Source: Serripes groenlandicus (taxonomy: Eukaryota; Mollusca; Bivalvia; Cardiida; Cardiidae). From it: a DNA stretch of 64,000 nt. Where the stretch lies: contig JASEVX010000003.1 of the NCBI GenBank assembly GCA_031761405.1, positions 142,422,700 through 142,486,699 of the forward strand, written 5' to 3'. The notes below the pieces were generated by a model. It did not search any database. It was not told the DNA's origin and worked only from the letters and a program-made list of their open reading frames with translations. Shown in pieces: positions 15,201 through 30,200 of the stretch. The position numbers and the translations under genes are program-made. Each line of letters starts with the position of its first letter. Position 1 is the first letter of the stretch.

Positions 15201-18200
15201 AAGCGTACCCTGTGGTCCTAATTACCAACTATGCGATGGCCATGACGATTGTGGAGATGGCTCTGATGAAATCAATTGTCGTAAGTATAGGTGTCCGAGC
15301 CACACTTTGCAAAAAACAACACTGATGTATTTGCAACCAGTGTAGATCTAGATGAGCCGGCGCATCCGCGCATTCTAATCAGGCTCTACATGTTCGCCAA
15401 TGTGTTCGCAAGCAAGCTTATATTTTCGCTTAGGTTGCTTTCCTGGAGTATCTAGACTATATCTTAGATATGTAATTCGTTTTCTGAAAATAAAACAGGA
15501 TGAGAATTATGAAACGCACTTTAAGATTGAGTGGAATTACATTTACGCCGTAACAATGTATACTGTCATTCTACATGACATTCAGTTCTAAAATCATGTT
15601 TGGACTCAAAAGTGTGGCCCTACTAGTTTTATGGCAATATAGCTTTAAAATATGTGAAAGCGTGTGTTATTAAGCGCTCAAATCGCAAGAAACGGTTCCT
15701 CTCGATAAACAAAGATCAGGACCAGGTTAATGTTGTCTGTTAATACATAGAGGATATTTGTTTGATTTGAGTGGATATGGAATATATCTCATCGAGAAGT
15801 GATACAATTGAATATTTTCACGGGCGCGTAGCACAAGTAAAAATGTTAAAATTGTATCACTTCGAGTTGAAATATATTCCATATCCACTCGAAACAAACA
15901 CATTTGCTTTTTATTTTATGATAATTGATGATGAAATAATGAAACTACTTGGTGTCTTCGTACCTGTTCACACGCGGACGAATCTGTGTGAATGTATTTG
16001 TTTACTACACAATGTCAGACAATAACAATAAGTCCAATTTGTTAAATTTACGGAATACGGAATTATATATGGGTATAGATAAGATAAGCTTTTTTATCAC
16101 ATGACAATGTTTGTATCCATTCTAATAAAGTACCCATTACGTATTTTTTTTTATATATATAACGTGCGTAGTATAACTAGGAAAATTACGTCACACCTAT
16201 ATCACTCACAGTGTGGGTGATATGGATTATATCTCACTGATAGAACTCAGTATCTCATCGTTTAGCATTAAATACATGATACTATTCATTTTCAGATAAC
16301 TGTACCTGTGAAAACATGTTTACATGTCATACAAACACTACGTGTGATTGTATTCCACCGAACTATGAATGCAACGGAGTAATGGATTGTGTGGATGGAT
16401 CGGACGAAGAAAATTGTGAAGGTATAGAAAAACATTGCGGACATTTCAGTATATTTTAAGCACACTGTTTCTGGTACTTAAATAATAGGTCACTTATTCA
16501 ATTTATTATAGGTTAGCTATTAACATACATATACGATACAGCTTCTAATGACAACCAGCATTTGGGTTAATAATATGGGAAGCGTTATGTGTTATAGAGA
16601 TTAATGTTATTAAAATGGTTTCACGACATGTATTCTGTATGCAGGTTGTGATGGCTTTGCTTGTGACAATGGTGAATGCATATTGAATGGTAACGAAACC
16701 CTTATTTGTGACGGTTACCAGGATTGTGTTGATGGATCCGATGAAGAAAACTGTCATCCAGAAAGCACCAGTAAGTGGTTTGAAGGGTTCAACGCTTTCT
16801 AGCATACAGCAAATATTCAGCATCGACTTTGAAAACGTCTATATAGAAAATCTCTTTACTAGTGTATGAAAGTACTTATTTGTCGGAAAGAGATGAAAAG
16901 ACCGTGGTAAAAGGAACGAGCAATTTCCCCTTTTAAAACAATGTTTTCAGACATCGTCTGCAACAAATGTATCAATATGCACATGTACATTGGAAAGGGT
17001 TTACAATACATAGCATACGTATGCAACATTTGAAAATAGTAAAAATGTCCATTATAAACAGGTCGTGCAGAGTAATCTTGAATTTTTATTGAAATGCTAT
17101 CCTTTTACATTGTATACTGCTTTTCTACAACACATGTTTTCTAGTTTACTAATATTGGCTTGAACATATATCAGTTCGAAAAGGGAAACCAACTACCTTT
17201 GGATTGACATATTGAATTAATTTCATAATTTGTAAGAGACAGCATAGTATATTTTTTATTTCCATTTTTATATTTTTAATACAATTTGTGCTTGTTTTTT
17301 CAGCAACTCCTTCGTCTACCTCGCCTTCATCAACATGTAAGTTATCATCACATTTTATAATCAAAGTGCCGATGGCACAGTAGTAGCGATCGTGTAGAAA
17401 ATCCTGCAAAGTAACAAGCAGTATCTCAGTGTAGGCCTTGCGATTTTCAATAAATATATATATATATATATAGGCATATATGATAATGTTCGATCTCCAA
17501 CTCAATTCGGCTACACTTTCAGCATTGATTGCTAATTGGCGTTAGAACGTACAGACGTGTCTGACTTGTACACTGCATGACGTCGAGTCCTTTAAACCTT
17601 GGTTAACCATACTTATCATCTAGACACTTTCATATATTGCAACAACTGCAAAATAAAGCGTTTATAATATTGAGATTTAAGAACAATCGATAACCATTCT
17701 CGCGAGTTATTTATAGAACCTTTTGGAATTTCCAGACACTTCTACTGCGGCATTGAGGTGTTTTGAGTATAATGAAAGTTATAGAACGCGCAATGATATG
17801 TATTATCTGCCCAAACATGAAGAAAGATAATATTTACATAATGTAACTCTATGTAGATATTATCTCAATAAATCTCAAATCTTAGTATAAATCCGGTACC
17901 AAAGTAGCACTGACATAATTATTATTAATCGTGTCTCTGCATCACTGATGGAACTAGATATTTGGCTTTTTAAGGGATGTAGGTTAATTGGTTTGCAGTA
18001 AGGTATAAAAAGTCAACGGGCTTTTCAAAACTGACTATGTAACATTTTTCGTTGTTGTTGTTTCTGTTAGCATTGTGGCGATTTCCAAACCATTCGCCAC
18101 AAAAAGTCATTTGAAGCCATTAGTCAGGCAGTGTTGAAATATAATTTAAAACACAGTGAGTTCATCCATGATATATTTTTTATTATATTGCATCAGAAAA

Positions 18201-21200
18201 TCACGCTAGTACTCTTTGCTGAACTTGGGGGTAAATTGAAGGGTTCCAATTTCTTATCCCTGAGGCGCGTAATGATTTTACGATCTTCTGGTTCTAATGG
18301 GGTCATACATACGACTTCTGTAAAGTGGATCGCACCGTTTTGTTTAAAAAATGAACGCAGTAAGTCCGTACATATTAAAAACCATAAGGTAATTCTACTT
18401 TAGGTGGACCAGTTAGCGTATAAAACATGTATTTCACTTTTTATTTTTTGTTTATCTATTTGTTTCAGCAATCGGTACAACAACGCCGTATGTGTGTGTA
18501 AAGGTTGAGGCTCTTCGATATAAAGACATTATTTCCGATGAAAACATAGTCATGCAAGACAATGTTATGACTGGAAATATCCGACCAGACAAAGGAAGAA
18601 GTGTTTTGTTTGATTCCTATTTTACGTCCGTGTCGATCGTGGATGTTCCAATGACCATTGGAAAGATTGGTCTGTACAAGGCATGGAATGTACGCTTCGT
18701 CGTGTACACGGTCACCAGTGTGGATGAAAATGGAGTTCACGAGAGTATCAGCCTGGTGAGCTTTAAACCCCAGCTCTAAATACAGACGCTTACTTGCGCC
18801 TCTGCAGAAGATAACTTTTGAAAACATTGTGGCAAAATGAGAAATTGCTCAAAACGAGCCGTTTATCCTTTTGCCATACTGTTTTCATTCTCTTCAGTAA
18901 TTATACCTTCATTTATGGAGATTTTAAAACATCTGCTGCAGAGAATATTGTATTCGGAAAAATGTTAATCATTATTTAAATTCTCCTAAACCCACTCTCT
19001 GATGAAAACTACTTTTTACGACTCTGTAAAGGACTATCATTTGAGCGGCGCTTTGCGAAAACCAATCGTAAGGCGATTAGTTTAGATCCATACCAGTCAG
19101 CACATCTGTGTGGTCCGATATCGATCTGCAATTTACGATAATTGGTCACAGAAGGTTTCAAAATATACCTGTAAGGGAGTATTTATTTGGATTCCTTCGA
19201 AATGAAGCGTAGGCAGATCTTTTTCCATACAATAAGGTTTATTTTTCAGGAGCACTGTTAAATGTTATTGTTCCTATTATGTCATGTTAGCATTTATGCG
19301 TGAACAGTCTGATGTTATGCTTACATGGAGTAAAGCCCTGTATATTTGACTGAAATGGTAAGTTAATGTCCACTTGTTTTTAAATCAAATATAACATCAA
19401 GCGGTGCCGGAACGGAAATGCAATGTAACTTTTTGCTAGACGTATTATATCTTTTTCAATTCAGACAAAAGGCCCGGATGAAACTGCCATGTTTTATGAT
19501 GTTAGGACGAGACATATATCTGTATTGGTTTATAGAGAGGACTCTGCCAAGAATGCCTCATTCAAACTGGATCTTAGAGGATGCTTTGAAGGTATTGTTT
19601 CGTAATATTTTATGATGCTTAAATCTTCCCAAATGCAGACGTATTTTGAAGCGTCTGTAGCAAATAACTTTGCAAAGATTGTATTTTTGCATAGGGGCAA
19701 TTTTTAATAATAAGTAATTTATCCATTTGATCAATGTTTTCAACTCTTTAATTATTATACTCTCATTTATAGAAATATTCAATAGTTTTGCCTATTTGTT
19801 TTCAAGGTCGATTTTCTGAAGATGGGGGGCGTGGGTATAAGGGTTGAGTGTTTATCTGCAGGTTTATTAATTCATTAAACTTAATGCAATAATGACAACA
19901 TAGTGTAATGTCACTGTTGATACATTAATCTATAGTCACCCTGGCAACTCAATTGGTCAAGTAATCCTAACTGAATGTGTTAAAGTAACAATTTTTTTCC
20001 ATAATATTACAGATGTTGTGTGTGTCTATGAAGAACTGAAAACAGCAGAAAACTTTTCGTTAGTGGAGCCTACTGATGCAGCTGAAATGTTAGAAGACGG
20101 TAGTGGGTATGAGCTCACTGAACCAGAATCAACCATCATTATAAGCTCTTTGTTCGGTGTGGATGAGATACTCGTGTTCTCATTTATTGTGGACGATGCT
20201 ATAAATAAATTAGAAGGTGTAGTTGCAACAGTTACCACCATTGAAGAAGACTCAATAACACAGGTAAATGTGTTTTAGAAAGTTGTTATATATTTCTATT
20301 TAGTAATGCATGTATTTCAAGTGATAAGTTTGGCCAACTTTCTTTCCGACGTATGACATATTTTACTGTGACAAGCGTCACTCGTCTTCCACCAATGGGC
20401 TTACATTCTATGTTGAAAAGCAGCAAATTGGTTGAAAAGAATGGTTGTGGAATACTGGTGTTAGAAAGCCAGCAAACACATGAGTTAGTGAACTATGACT
20501 GATAAATTGTCAAAAAAAGTATAAAACCCCAATCAATCAAGAGATGTGTTAACTTAACTTTATCGTTTTGAGTTTAATAAATCTTCTCTGAACTTACACA
20601 TCTGGTATCTTAAAAGATATATAGTAAAAGGAATAATTTGTAGACCTCATACATACATAGGTATAAGAAAACTTGATTTGGCATATCTTTATGGGGAGCT
20701 GGGTTAATTTGCACACGGAAATGTCTACTTTTCAGTCCATGGTGTATAAACATTCTAAATATATGAATATATAAATTACAGGCGATAGCGGACTTTAGCA
20801 GTGGAGATGAAGTAACTTTAATGTTTCCAGAGGGCACGTTTGGAATTTCTTTACAATTAGAGATTTTCACAAAGCCAGGGGCAGATAATCCTATTTTAAC
20901 GAATGGAACTCTTAGAATATGCTCTCACGTAGAAGGTAAAATGTTTTAGACGTAGCAAAATATTTTAAATTGTACTTTTTTTTAACACGTTACAGGAAAA
21001 CAAGTTTTCGTATCTTTATTCTCTCAGACTTTTCCATTGAGTACACATTATTGTGAAATAGGCAAATAAATTTTTATATATTTGAGTATATACACTATTT
21101 TGAAATTTAATTGAGGACAAATTTATATATCACGGCCATTGTCGGTAGTTGTCTGCGATATTTGCTCCGTGTTTTTTCTGGTTTTGCATATTATAACATT

Positions 21201-24200
21201 ATGGCACCGATATAGGGTAGAAACCATATACAAAATGAGAAGTGCTATGGAAACACAACAACGAAAAAGCCCCAAGTCGTTTGCGCAAAGTACATGTATA
21301 TAGCCAGATAAGCCTGCGAATCTTTGCATACAATATATACATTTCAGAGTAAGTAAGAATAATTTCAAAGTTATTACCTTTCTTTCAGAAGAGGTATCAA
21401 CTACAACTATGACAACACGTAAGCTACCTTAGTTTACATTAATTGTTCTCATTCATAACTTAATTAATGATATTATATTACATTAGTACAATCTATATTT
21501 CTTGTGTTTCGTAAGTTTATATAATGTTGCTACTTTATGATCTAATATATTTAACTACTAAAGATATATCTGAATGGTTCAATTATTATTCGCATATATT
21601 GATTCATTCTCACTGCACTGTATATTTTATGATGAAGATGTAAGATTTTTTGAATATCTTTTCTCTTCCAAAAATTGTGTTATATATATTTCCAAGTTTT
21701 CAACATGTCTTGTATAAATATTACAGAACATAAATATTACAGAACATATGTTGTATTTTACACAGCAACTATATGTACCGAAGCCATGGTGGACAACCTA
21801 GGGAACCAGCTGGTACAAACCGTTACACCATCTGCTGCCGAAGATGCCTTGTTGCCCAATGACGGTTATACACTTCCAAGTGACACAATCGATGATGAAA
21901 TGGCCATTACTCTATCAGAACCAAGTGAGATAGTTGAAATAGGTGTTACTGTTGATGGAATCTCATCAATTCAGGTTGTTCTTGGGGAAGAGTATGTTCA
22001 GGTATGTTACAGGTCACATTGTTATCGGTATATAAGACAGATAGACTTAAACACAATTCCAATAAATGCTTTATTTGTAAATACTACAGTTTTCAAACGT
22101 CCATCATGTCACCATACCTAGCTCTCTGTCATATTAATGCTAAACTATACAAACAAAAATAAGTGTAAACCCCTTAAAACCATAGTTAATTGATATTAAT
22201 GAAAGATGTGAAGTAAATACAAAGACGAATCGTTACATCCTTACAGGAAAAATCGGGGCTGCCAGATAGTGAACAAGATCTTGTGTTTAGTATCTCACCC
22301 CTCCAAAATGCGGATACCATTGTCCTAATTTACACTGCATACCCAGATGTAGAATCAACTATATCGGACTTATATATCAAGATATGCGGTGAAGGTAACT
22401 ATAAATGAGCCGTGCGCCTAGATTTCCAACCTGAAGGCATTTGTTGCAAGTGTAGATTCAAATCAACCTGTACATACGCGCAGTTTAATCTAGGTATGCA
22501 CTGTTGTTAGTCGCAGAAGCTTTCAACAAAGATCAGACAAATCGTGGATGAACGGACTGATCTGTCAATACACATGTCACAAATACCCCAGGTTGGTAGG
22601 AACAGGCATTGTAGACATTCTCGTTTTTCAATATTATTCCTTATTTATTAAATTTTGTCTAAAAAAACTATGGTTTTAATTTTTAAATAATTTATCATTT
22701 GAAGCACTTCATTTGAATAGAAACGTTTATAAATAATATATATAGTCGCATGCCTCTGGTTAACTTTAAATTGTAATGAAATAATCACAGGTTATATTAG
22801 CAATCACATTACTTGATACTAGTAAGTTATTTCTTGCCTAATAGCAATCGAAGATATAAAATGGTTTTCTTTTAACAAATTGTCCTTTATTTCATAAATG
22901 GAAGACTTAAGAGTCCAGTTTCAATTTTTCATTTCCAAAAAGTCAATATTGTAAACTATTTTTATTTTTGTTTTCAGTATCGAGTTCAACATCTGCTACA
23001 AGTCCATCAAGTACATTTTCTACAACACCATGTAAATGAATAATTATATTCCTGCTATATTGTTTTATTAGCTCACACACATGGGCAAGAAGTGCTCACG
23101 TGAGTTTTTGTGATCGCATTTTTTCGTCGTTCGTCCGTCGTCAACAATTTGCTTTTAACACTTTAGAGGCCCCGATTTTCATTCAATCTTCATGAAATGT
23201 ATTAAGTTTCTCAAACGTATCTTGGCCTGGTTCGAATATTTGTTATATCGGGTCAAAAACTAGGTCGCTATGTCAAATTAAAGGAAATTTTAGTTAACAC
23301 TCCTGAAGCCACAATTTTTACTTGAGTATGTTGAACATTTGTCTAAATATTTATGTTAATGATTTATAGGCCAAGTTTTAATATGGGTTGTGTCGTGACT
23401 AATTAAATAATTTGAGTTGAGTTGAGTTTGAGTTGGGCATAAACTAGGTCACTGAGCCAAATTGACAATGATGTTAACTCTCAGAAATCGGCATCCTTAA
23501 CTTGAAACGTTGTCATAATGTTTTTGAGAATATCTAAGCTAAATTCGAAGATGGGTCATGTACGATCGAGAAATAGGTCTCAATGCCAATTTGGGTCATG
23601 TCCGATCAAAAAAAGGTCTCAAAGACAACATTGAAAAATGTCTTGTTATCACTTTAGAAACCGCATTTTAGACTTGAGCAACTTGAAACTTTGTCAGAAA
23701 GTTCTTATTGAGGATATGTAGGCCGAGTCTGAATACTGGTCATGTCCGGTCGCAAGCTAGGTCACTAGGCCACATTTCAGCAAACACTTGGTTAAACATT
23801 AGAAGTCGCATTTTGCCTAGAGCAGTTTAAAACGTCATCAGAATTATCTAGGCAAAATTTGAATATTGTTTATTGGTCGGTAAACAAACTAGGTCACTAG
23901 TAAAACTCTTGTTAATAGTCTAGATATCGCATTTTTGACATTAGCAGCTTGAACCTTTGTTAGAAAGTTTGCCTTACGGATATCTTGGCCAGTTTTAAAT
24001 AAAGGTCATGTTAGATCAAAACTTAGGTCACTAGGCCAACTTCAATGAAAATATTGTTAACACTCTCGAAGCTTCATTTTTCTTTTGAACATGTTGAAAC
24101 TTAATCAGAATGTGTGTCTGGATAATATCTAGATTAATTAAAATGTCAAGAACTAGGCATAATACCCAACAGCATGATTGTCTATCGTAAATCATTTCTG

Positions 24201-27200
24201 AACAAACGCATACAAATATAACAAGACAGTCATGGTGGCCCTATAGCGATAACTTGAGTGCCATGGTTCTATATGATATAGTGGCCTAGTGACAGCATTA
24301 GTTTAAATAATGTGTTTCAGCATCACCAAACCTTTCGTATCTAATTGAAACAACCATCTTAAACTGATCACAGTAAACCCTTTGACCGCTGGAACCGACT
24401 TTGTCGCCAGTATAGACCCAGAACGGCCGATATATCCACGTCGTCTGACCAGGCTATATAGTGTCAGCTGCATTACTCAATATGTTTTATCTTGTCTTTC
24501 CTCAAATTGATTATGGATTCTTCCACATGCAAAGATTGACAAATCCATTATAAAGATTCAGATTCAGCCTTAAAAGGGTCCATGCTATTGCATGTAAAGT
24601 TCAAACGATAACATTAATTTCTCATGCTCACTATTATGTAATTACATGCCATTTCATAATCAAATGAAATAATATAAAAGAAATGAAAACTACATAGCAA
24701 TTGATGGAGACTCAACTGATTATAAAAGTGTATTCTTGACATTTATAGATTGTGTTACTGAAATGTTCGACAACGAGAAGATACCTTTGCCAATAACAAT
24801 ACAACCAAGCAGAGCAGCGAACGGCACAGAGGAAGAGGGAGGAACATTTGTTATTGAGCCTGAGGATGCACCTAAAGTTAAACTTAACGTGACCGAGCCA
24901 ATCACCGACGATGTTTTATTTTTGGAAGTTATCACAGAGAATGTTGCAGAAATTATTGTTACAGGAGTCGTAGATGGAGACAATATCCTGCTCAATACAG
25001 TATGTAGCAAAATAACTCTTTCAGCCCCGAATTTCCTTAAGTAGACTTTTTCATGTTCAAAAACGGGTAATAAGTGTTTTGGAATATTTTGATTACTATA
25101 AGGAAAACAATGCTGATTTCAGATGCGACAAGTATTTATCTTATTAATTTATCATTATTTCAAAGTTGACCTTTCGAGCATTTACAAACCTATGTTTATG
25201 TTTGAATACAAAATATTGAACGTTTTTACATCTGTTTTTATTCATTTTCCTATCTCAGGAAAGAGTCGAAGAAGATGGAGTATCAATTATCCCATTGATT
25301 CTGATAGAATCTATGGATGAAGACGATATTATCAAAGTTGAATTTGTTCCCGTCGATGAGGAAGACAATATGGTAATATCTGATTTGTCTCTGGAAAAAC
25401 CAAGTGAGACACAAATAAACACAATACCAGAAGATATTGTGGACGCTATGCTTGAAAATGTTACAGTAACAATGCCAGAAAACAGAACATTTGATGTTGT
25501 TCTTCAAACTGAAGAAGAAACAATTGCTGAACTTGGAACAGTCATCATAGAGTTTGAAGAACCATATCCAGAGGCAGTTACCGTTTCCGTAGAGGAATTT
25601 GAAGATATTACAGTGAGTAAAAGATACAGGATCAATATAGATTGATCACATAATATATATTAAATATTGAATGTGGTAAATAAGAATTCTTTATATTGAT
25701 AAATGGAGCTCATCATACAAATCTGATGTGCAAACCTATTTGTTTATCTCAGAAATTTTGAAACATAGCATGTCATACAATTTCCAAATCAATTGATCTG
25801 CATCTCGATTATTTGATCATCCTCAGCATCATCAAAAGTATTAACCAACCTAAGACGGCTTAGATACAGAATTAACTCAGTTCCATCTCAAGTTTTATTT
25901 TATTTACGGATATCGTAATGTTTTCTAATTATAGATGCCAGTAGATGACAATGGTACAGTGACTGTAAAATTTCCACCTGGTGTATTCTCTAATGAGTTC
26001 ACCGTGACCGTGGATGATGGTGATGAACCAAACCCGCCAGAAATATCAGATATCGATGTAACAGCATGTGTGCATCCAGGTAATGGTTGTCTTGATTTAT
26101 TGTCAAACTAATTGTTTGATATTTATTTCTGTTACATGTTTAGTTCAGTAAGACATGATCAGTATTGCAGTCAAATGTATATTTGGCAAAACACCAATTA
26201 AATAAGCAATACCATACTCTTGCTAACTTACTTCAATAGTAAAGATATTTTTAAATGTGGTGATGAATTAATGTAAACGCCTTTAATACATGCTCTTTAT
26301 AAGCGTTTAAAGTGCTTTGATAAGTCGAATACACGAATGGTTTTCTTATCAGCTATTGTTTGTTTCTTATCAATAACATATCACCACAATAAATATACTT
26401 ACATCGCGAAGAAGAGGAAACAAAGTTTAAAGATCCAGACGGCTCATTAACATTTGCTCATGCTGTTGAACATTTTGTTTCAGTGGGTCCATCGAGTACA
26501 GTATCGACGATAACAAGTAAGCCTTGTGTAACAACATGTTTTCTTTAGAACTCTTTTATAACAATTGAACTAGTATAAACAAACTAAAAACTGTTTTACA
26601 GTAAACATTTATATACTATCTGCTCAATGGTATAAATTATGGTAGGTAAATTTAAGACGTAAACTGTCTTCATAACCTATGCAAAAGTGTACAATCTATA
26701 CTCACATCTTTTAATGTATATGAAGATGCTTTGCATTAGCATTAAAGTGACTTAGATAAAATAGCTAACATATATTCATAACACTTTAGATGAGCGTTTA
26801 TAATATGTTTTAAAAAAATGACGTATATGCTATTTGTTAAGATTATTTAACGCTCCTTTATTTTCAGCTCCATTTGTAACCAGCCCGGCAACGACTACAC
26901 CATGTAATTATTTTTCATATTCAATTTACATTCAGTCCTGTTTAAAAAAAAAAAACTAATGTCATATGCATGGTATTAGAAGTCGAATATGAATGATCGA
27001 TTTAGCATCTTAATACGGGAATCCGTTATTAAAAGTAGTTTTGCACGATCGTTCTGCTGTTTATTGATAATTCATCTGTTTTTTATGATATTTATATCAA
27101 TATAGATACCAAATTAAATGTCAATATTGTACCATGGGCAATTTCTGATTGTTTAGTTTCTAATTTATAAGCCATGATGTCCACATTATACCAAACTAAA

Positions 27201-30200
27201 CAGTATTGTATAGCCCCGATATACTGCGGAATACTTGAAGAGTAGATTCTTTACAGTCATGTGTTTTTATCTACGAGTTATACATTCATAAAGGTTAATC
27301 ATTGACAGATTGTGATGCTGTGATGATTGATCAAGACAATGCTGAGTCCTATATACATGTTGGCGTCATACCTGCAGTTGAAAACCCTTACAGAGTACTT
27401 AACCCAACACTTGAAAGCCCCGAAGTTGGGGATCTGAAATTCCCCCAGGGAGAGAGTGGCGAGCTGAATGTCACTTTGTTCATGCCAGCTGTGATCGATA
27501 CGTTTGAAGTTTATGTTCAATATATACAGAGTTTGGTGATAACTGTTGATGATGACACATCTATTCTCAAAGTGAGTTGGATATTTATTTTTTTGATTGA
27601 CTGGGAATAATGTAAATATCCATACATGGTATGGATTCATTACAGAGACCTTCACAGATCAATCGAACACCTAAAAGGCTGTCATCGGACATTTTATTCC
27701 GAAAGTATATTTCCTGTTCATGATTTGAGTGGCGCTCCGTTAGTACCAACCGGAAGGCATTTGCGACCGATGAATATCCAAATCAGCAAGGTTTCGACCA
27801 GAGACCGATTATACTCATATTGATAATGAATAATGTCTCCTTTTGCTACACTGTTCTCAACTCTATTTACTTAATACACATTAAATTATTTAGACTTTGC
27901 TTTACTGTCATTAGCTGCATATTTAGTCTATGTGAAAAATGGATTAAAGTGCTGTTAGTTATTTATGGCATATAATTACCTTAAACATTTAACAATGACC
28001 AATATCAGAATAAAAGGGAATTAGACATAATGTTTGCACTTTATTATATATGTAAACATTTTACGGCGCAAATACATGTATATTGCCACGCGCATTTAAA
28101 ACAAGACGGATTGAAATTGCATTTTTGAAAAAACAGTACCTACTTCACTGAAGTATGATGTCTTAATAGTTATACAATGTATATAATAAAAGAAAAACAT
28201 ATCTTGCAGTACTTAGCGATATCTGAGTTTGTTTTGTCTACTCTGAGCGTGGAAAATGTGACATATCTCCCGACCTCAGGTGTCGCGAGGTATCAATTTC
28301 CCACATTCCTCAAAGTACAAAACCAAACCCGGTAACGCTATTGCAACATAATAATCCCTATTTATTATACATAAGGTGATTGAAAATCCTAATGAGATCA
28401 CTAAAGTTGAAGTATCCGTAGAACCGTATTTTGCAACTGTGGAACAGATAACCATCAACAACATGGTGCCCTCGTCAAATAGAAGAATCAAGATGCCGAC
28501 AGTGAATCGCGTCATCATTAAGGCTTGTGTAGAAGGAGGTAAGATAATTAAGCCGCATCATCAAAATATCTGGCCTTTCTCGAACAGTGTTTGCCTACCA
28601 AATGCTTCATGCAAAATGGTTGTTACTGCCACTTGTGATACGATATATTTACAACATTGTTGCACGAAACACTCGATATGCACTCGATATGCACATTTTG
28701 GAAAATGTCTTCTCTATGCACCCATATGTTAAATATGCGTCTATGTCTTGTTCCGTACTTTCATGTTTCCAGTCAGGGTGGAGCTAGATATGGATATGAA
28801 CCGTTTCGAGTTCGACATTTTTTTTACGGGGAAAATTGTATTAACCGCACATCTTCAGTATCTGATCAATATTTACGCATTATTATGAGCGATTATAATC
28901 GAATGTCTACGTAAAAGTATGTTGTATCAAGGCTCGACCTAACGTGTCAGATAAACAAGACAATAACTCAAATCAACAACAAGAACTAACATGAAAACGT
29001 TGTTTGTTACATAACACATTCTATACTGACAGGTTAAACAACGTTTGTATTGCATTGCATTCCTGCCTGATATAAGCCAGACCGTTGCTGTCAATATTTT
29101 GCTAGCTTACACCTTTCCCACTTGCACACATTTTAATGCATCTGCTTCAGGGGACTTTTGAAAAACAATGTGATAAAAGGAGATATTGCTCTTGAAAGGG
29201 TTCAATGTACCGCTGCATCGTGATTTGCTGAACACCATGGTCGTAAGGTGGCATCAGAAAAGGGATGAAATGACAAAACTTTAAAAATGTATTACATACT
29301 AGAAGTCTTTGTCTGAATAATTTGGCCAAATTTACTTTAGGTGCAACTCTATAAACAATGTTCAAGCCAGTGTTTTGGTAGAAATACGTTGCTGAAAAGG
29401 AGGCAATCGAGAATGATAGTTGTATAGTGTTTATAAGTATCACGTAGAAAGCTGAACAAAACTATGAAACACATAGTAGGGGTTACATCAATGGTCGTTT
29501 TTTTGTATAATATTGCGCTTGTACTGTAGACAGACTCCTGTTTGTAGTTTTCGATTCTTTTAAATGCCAAGGTTATCTCATTTACCTGCTTGAAAGATGT
29601 ATTGAACGAATGTCCGCGCCTTTGTTTTTTGGTTTTACGTTTCCAACATAATACCATCATCAGGCTTGGAGATGGGTTCTTAACGTGTCTGTATGTGTTA
29701 TATTTACAGTAACTGGATCCTCATCGAGCACAGTGTTCTCCACCTCAAGTGTATCACCAACAACACCGGTATGTACTTACAAGCGTAACTTATTAACCTT
29801 TCCCCACATATAAATAATCTATAGCAGAGGACTTAAAAACCGTTTAGTCAAAAATATGGAAACTTTCTATAAAAGTAAACAATTATTGAATAAAGAAAGA
29901 CAAATTGGGGCAAAAGGTGAAAATGCTCATTATACTATCATTTATAGAGCTTTCCATAATATTTATTTTGTTTGCCTAGACGTTTTCAAACTAGTCTGCT
30001 GCAGATTGTTCGTATGTGTGTCAAATTTGACTTTTATCGTTCATACAACAAACTAAAAGTCGTACACTCTCCCAGGAGTAAAGTCGTACACTCTCCCAGG
30101 AGTTTAATACATCCTTATATATATCATGACGTTTTCGGAATCTTCATTGTTAGAGACATCCGAATATAGTAGATTACATCTGTAATTAACATTTTCGTAA

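Noticed and set aside
29147..29660. Minus-strand open frames of about 100 residues
   Set aside because: They overlap a MITE A half copy and intron sequence; no domain or splice logic supports them.
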